From Pseudomonadota bacterium (GTDB lineage Bacteria > Pseudomonadota > Gammaproteobacteria > UBA6186 > Azoamicaceae): a stretch of DNA of 7,989 bases. Below are positions 6,400-7,989 of the stretch, piece after piece (positions within the stretch are counted from its first letter, which is position 1; every line of letters begins with the position of its first letter). The notes below the pieces were generated by a model that ran no database searches, was not told where the DNA came from, and saw nothing but the letters and a program-made list of their open reading frames with translations. The DNA is taken from the NCBI GenBank assembly GCA_021848375.1, contig JAJZUR010000068.1:1-7989 (forward strand), in the 5' to 3' direction. The translations under genes and the position numbers were made by a program.

Positions 6400-7842
6400 A
6401 TGAAAACCGAATGGGAAACCATCATAGGGTTAGAAGTTCATGTTCAGCTAATGACCAAAACAAAATTATTTTCCGGTGCCCCCACTGCTTATGGTGCAGA
6501 ACCCAACGTTCAAGCCTGTGCCATTGACTTAGGCCTCCCAGGCGTATTACCCGTACTGAATGAAGAAGCTTTACGGATGGCCATTAAATTTGGCTTAAGC
6601 ATCGGTGCAATCATCGCACCACATTCCGTATTTGCGAGAAAAAATTATTTTTATCCCGATCTGCCTAAAGGCTATCAAATCAGTCAATTTGAGTTTCCGA
6701 TCGTCCGCGGCGGTAAAATTCAATTCACATTAGAAGATGGCACTTCCAAAACCATCCATCTTACACGCGCACATCTTGAGGAAGATGCCGGAAAATCTTT
6801 ACATGAGGATTTTCATGGTTATTCCGGAATAGACTTAAATCGAGCCGGGATCCCGCTTTTGGAAATTGTTTCAGAACCTGAGTTGCGGTCAGCCAAAGAA
6901 GCGGTCGCTTATCTTAAAACCTTACATTCGTTAGTCCGTTATTTAGAAATTTCCGATGGCAATATGCAAGAAGGTTCATTTCGCTGTGATGCCAATGTCT
7001 CCATAAGACCCGTGGGTTCTGAAAAATTTGGTACCCGTGCAGAAATTAAGAACGTTAATTCTTTCCGCTTTGTTGAAAAAGCCATTAATTTTGAAGTTGA
7101 AAGACAACGAGAAATTTTAGAAAACGGCGGCACTATTCGCCAAGAAACACGCCTCTATGACGCTGATAAAGACGAAACACGTTCTATGCGAACCAAAGAA
7201 GAAGCCAATGACTATCGTTATTTCCCGGACCCGGATCTTTTACCAGTCGCCGTAACGGAACAAATGATGAATGACGTTCAAAAATCGCTGCCTGAACTGC
7301 CGCGTGAAAAATCTGATCGTTTTATGTCAAGCTATGATCTCTCTTTATATGATGCAACTGTACTGACGACTTCTCGAGAGCTAGCCGATTTTTTTGAGAC
7401 AACCGTCAAAGCTGCAAACCCGACCGATCCCAAACTGTGCGCCAATTGGATCATGGGAGATTTATTAGGAGCCCTAAATAAAGCCAATCTAGAGATAACT
7501 GAGAGTCCTATCTCCCCAAAACGGCTGGGAGATCTTGTTGCTCGCATCGTTGACAAAACCATTTCTGGCAAAATTGCAAAAACCATCTTTGAACAACTCT
7601 TAGAATCAAACGATGACGTGGATACCATTATTGAAAAACAAGGGTTAAAACAAGTAACCGATACCGGTGCCATTGAAGCCATTATTGACGCTGTATTAAC
7701 AGAAAATCCAGATCAGGTTGCAGAATATAAAAGCGGCAAAGACCGCGTCTTTGGATTTTTTGTTGGTAAAGTCATGAAAGCAAGCCAAGGCAAAGCGAAC
7801 CCGGAACAAGTCAATGAGATATTGAAGCAGAAGTTGTCGTAA
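6400..7842 (+). CDS. gatB: Glutamyl/aspartyl-tRNA amidotransferase subunit B (kinase/transamidase)
   Basis: A protein of 480 residues, normal for GatB. The N-terminal catalytic cradle carries IIGLEVHVQL (8-17), DLGLPGVLPVLNE (43-55), FARKNYFYPDLPKGYQISQ (78-96), HLEEDAGKSLH (125-135), DLNRAGIPLLEIVSEPE (145-161) and DGNMQEGSFRCDANVSIRP (186-204). ETRLYDADKDETRSMRTKE (249-267) and YRYFPDPDLLP (272-282) come after these. From about residue 330 onward is the helical and YqeY-like tail that contacts tRNA (ISGKIAKTIFEQL, GKDRVFGFFVGKVMKAS). GatB phosphorylates the mischarged Glu or Asp on tRNA with ATP and then amidates it with ammonia from GatA. The zinc-type cysteine pair seen in some GatB proteins near residue 40 is absent (ACAIDLGLPG), which I recall is also so in Pseudomonas. 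It is the last gene of the operon. No defect is seen. Confidence 0.98.
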   Translation: MKTEWETIIGLEVHVQLMTKTKLFSGAPTAYGAEPNVQACAIDLGLPGVLPVLNEEALRMAIKFGLSIGAIIAPHSVFARKNYFYPDLPKGYQISQFEFPIVRGGKIQFTLEDGTSKTIHLTRAHLEEDAGKSLHEDFHGYSGIDLNRAGIPLLEIVSEPELRSAKEAVAYLKTLHSLVRYLEISDGNMQEGSFRCDANVSIRPVGSEKFGTRAEIKNVNSFRFVEKAINFEVERQREILENGGTIRQETRLYDADKDETRSMRTKEEANDYRYFPDPDLLPVAVTEQMMNDVQKSLPELPREKSDRFMSSYDLSLYDATVLTTSRELADFFETTVKAANPTDPKLCANWIMGDLLGALNKANLEITESPISPKRLGDLVARIVDKTISGKIAKTIFEQLLESNDDVDTIIEKQGLKQVTDTGAIEAIIDAVLTENPDQVAEYKSGKDRVFGFFVGKVMKASQGKANPEQVNEILKQKLS

Positions 7843-7989
7843 CGGGTAACTGATGCCGGGTATCATAACACTTCTAGGCTACAGGGCCGGCACAGAGACC
7901 GGCCCCTACAGTTTATCGTTAAAAACAGGTTACTGTAATTTCCTTGCATAAAACGACTTGTATAAAATAAAAAAATGTTCTCAAAATTC
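7843..7989. other. Intergenic region after gatB, no supported gene
   Basis: Besides the palindrome at 7879-7911, this 147-nt stretch is AT-rich toward its right end. It holds a small dyad, ACAG-gtta-CTGT (7925-7936), and a TATAAAAT string (7961-7968) that could be a -10 box for a gene beyond the window. No matching -35 is seen. No coding region can be supported. Confidence 0.5.
7879..7911. repeat. GC-rich REP-like palindrome downstream of gatB
   Basis: A perfect 7-bp stem, GGGCCGG (7884-7890) with CCGGCCC (7899-7905), encloses the 8-nt loop CACAGAGA. Both ends carry CTACAG (7879-7884 and 7906-7911). On the minus strand the unit therefore reads GTAG followed directly by the hairpin, the tetranucleotide-plus-palindrome form of REP elements recognised by RAYT transposases. 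It is much more GC-rich than the DNA around it. It lies 37 nt after the gatB stop. The hairpin could also slow or end transcription of gatCAB, but no continuous T run follows (CTACAGTTTATCGTT), so I do not call it a standard intrinsic terminator. Only one copy is in the window, so its repeat status is inferred. Confidence 0.5.

Noticed and set aside
7332..7682. Minus-strand open frame of 116 codons inside gatB
   Set aside because: Antisense shadow of the intact gatB tail domain.
7841..7935. Near-identical 12-mers AACGGGTAACTG (7841) and AACAGGTTACTG (7924) flanking the REP-like palindrome
   Set aside because: Ten of twelve matches over so short a region is within reach of chance, and the first copy overlaps the gatB stop codon.
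7925..7936. ACAG-gtta-CTGT as a gatB terminator
   Set aside because: The stem is only 4 bp with no strong T run, too weak for an intrinsic terminator.
7975..7989. ATG at 7975 followed by four open codons, 7 nt after a TAAAAT string
   Set aside because: No ribosome binding site, and only 15 nt remain before the window ends, so a gene start cannot be supported.

Overview
The window looks like a chromosomal housekeeping region of a moderately AT-rich gammaproteobacterium. The MreB, MreC, GatA and GatB proteins read as gammaproteobacterial. The order yhdP-mreD-mreC-mreB facing away from gatC-gatA-gatB is the arrangement I recall from Pseudomonas and relatives. The base composition and the gatCAB operon would suit a Legionellales or Coxiella-like lineage, but that placement is an inference and not proven by the sequence.

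Minus strand, right to left from 4507: mreB (complete), mreC (complete, but with no AUG, GUG or UUG codon at its true start), mreD (complete), and the first 716 codons of a yhdP/AsmA-like gene that runs off the left edge. These four genes are packed as one likely operon. The spacings are 14 nt for mreB-mreC, a 4-nt ATGA overlap for mreC-mreD, and a 23-nt overlap for mreD-yhdP. MreB, MreC and MreD form the core of the rod-shape elongation machinery. YhdP is an envelope-spanning protein linked to phospholipid traffic to the outer membrane. The maf and rng/cafA genes that often lie between mreD and yhdP are absent.

Positions 4508-4620 form a divergent control region. It holds a plausible promoter for each direction, a bulged inverted repeat and a good ribosome binding site for gatC. 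Plus strand from 4621: gatC, gatA and gatB, separated by 12 nt each, encode the complete heterotrimeric glutamyl/aspartyl-tRNA amidotransferase. This enzyme makes Gln-tRNA(Gln) and/or Asn-tRNA(Asn) by the indirect route.

The last 147 nt hold no supported gene. They contain a GC-rich palindrome with flanking CTAC/GTAG ends that resembles a REP-type element.

The core is ordinary housekeeping DNA, and I see no new multi-gene system. The points most worth a second look are the apparent AUC start of mreC, a marked excess of the hexamer GGATCC across the window, the REP-like palindrome, and the dyad between the two divergent operons.
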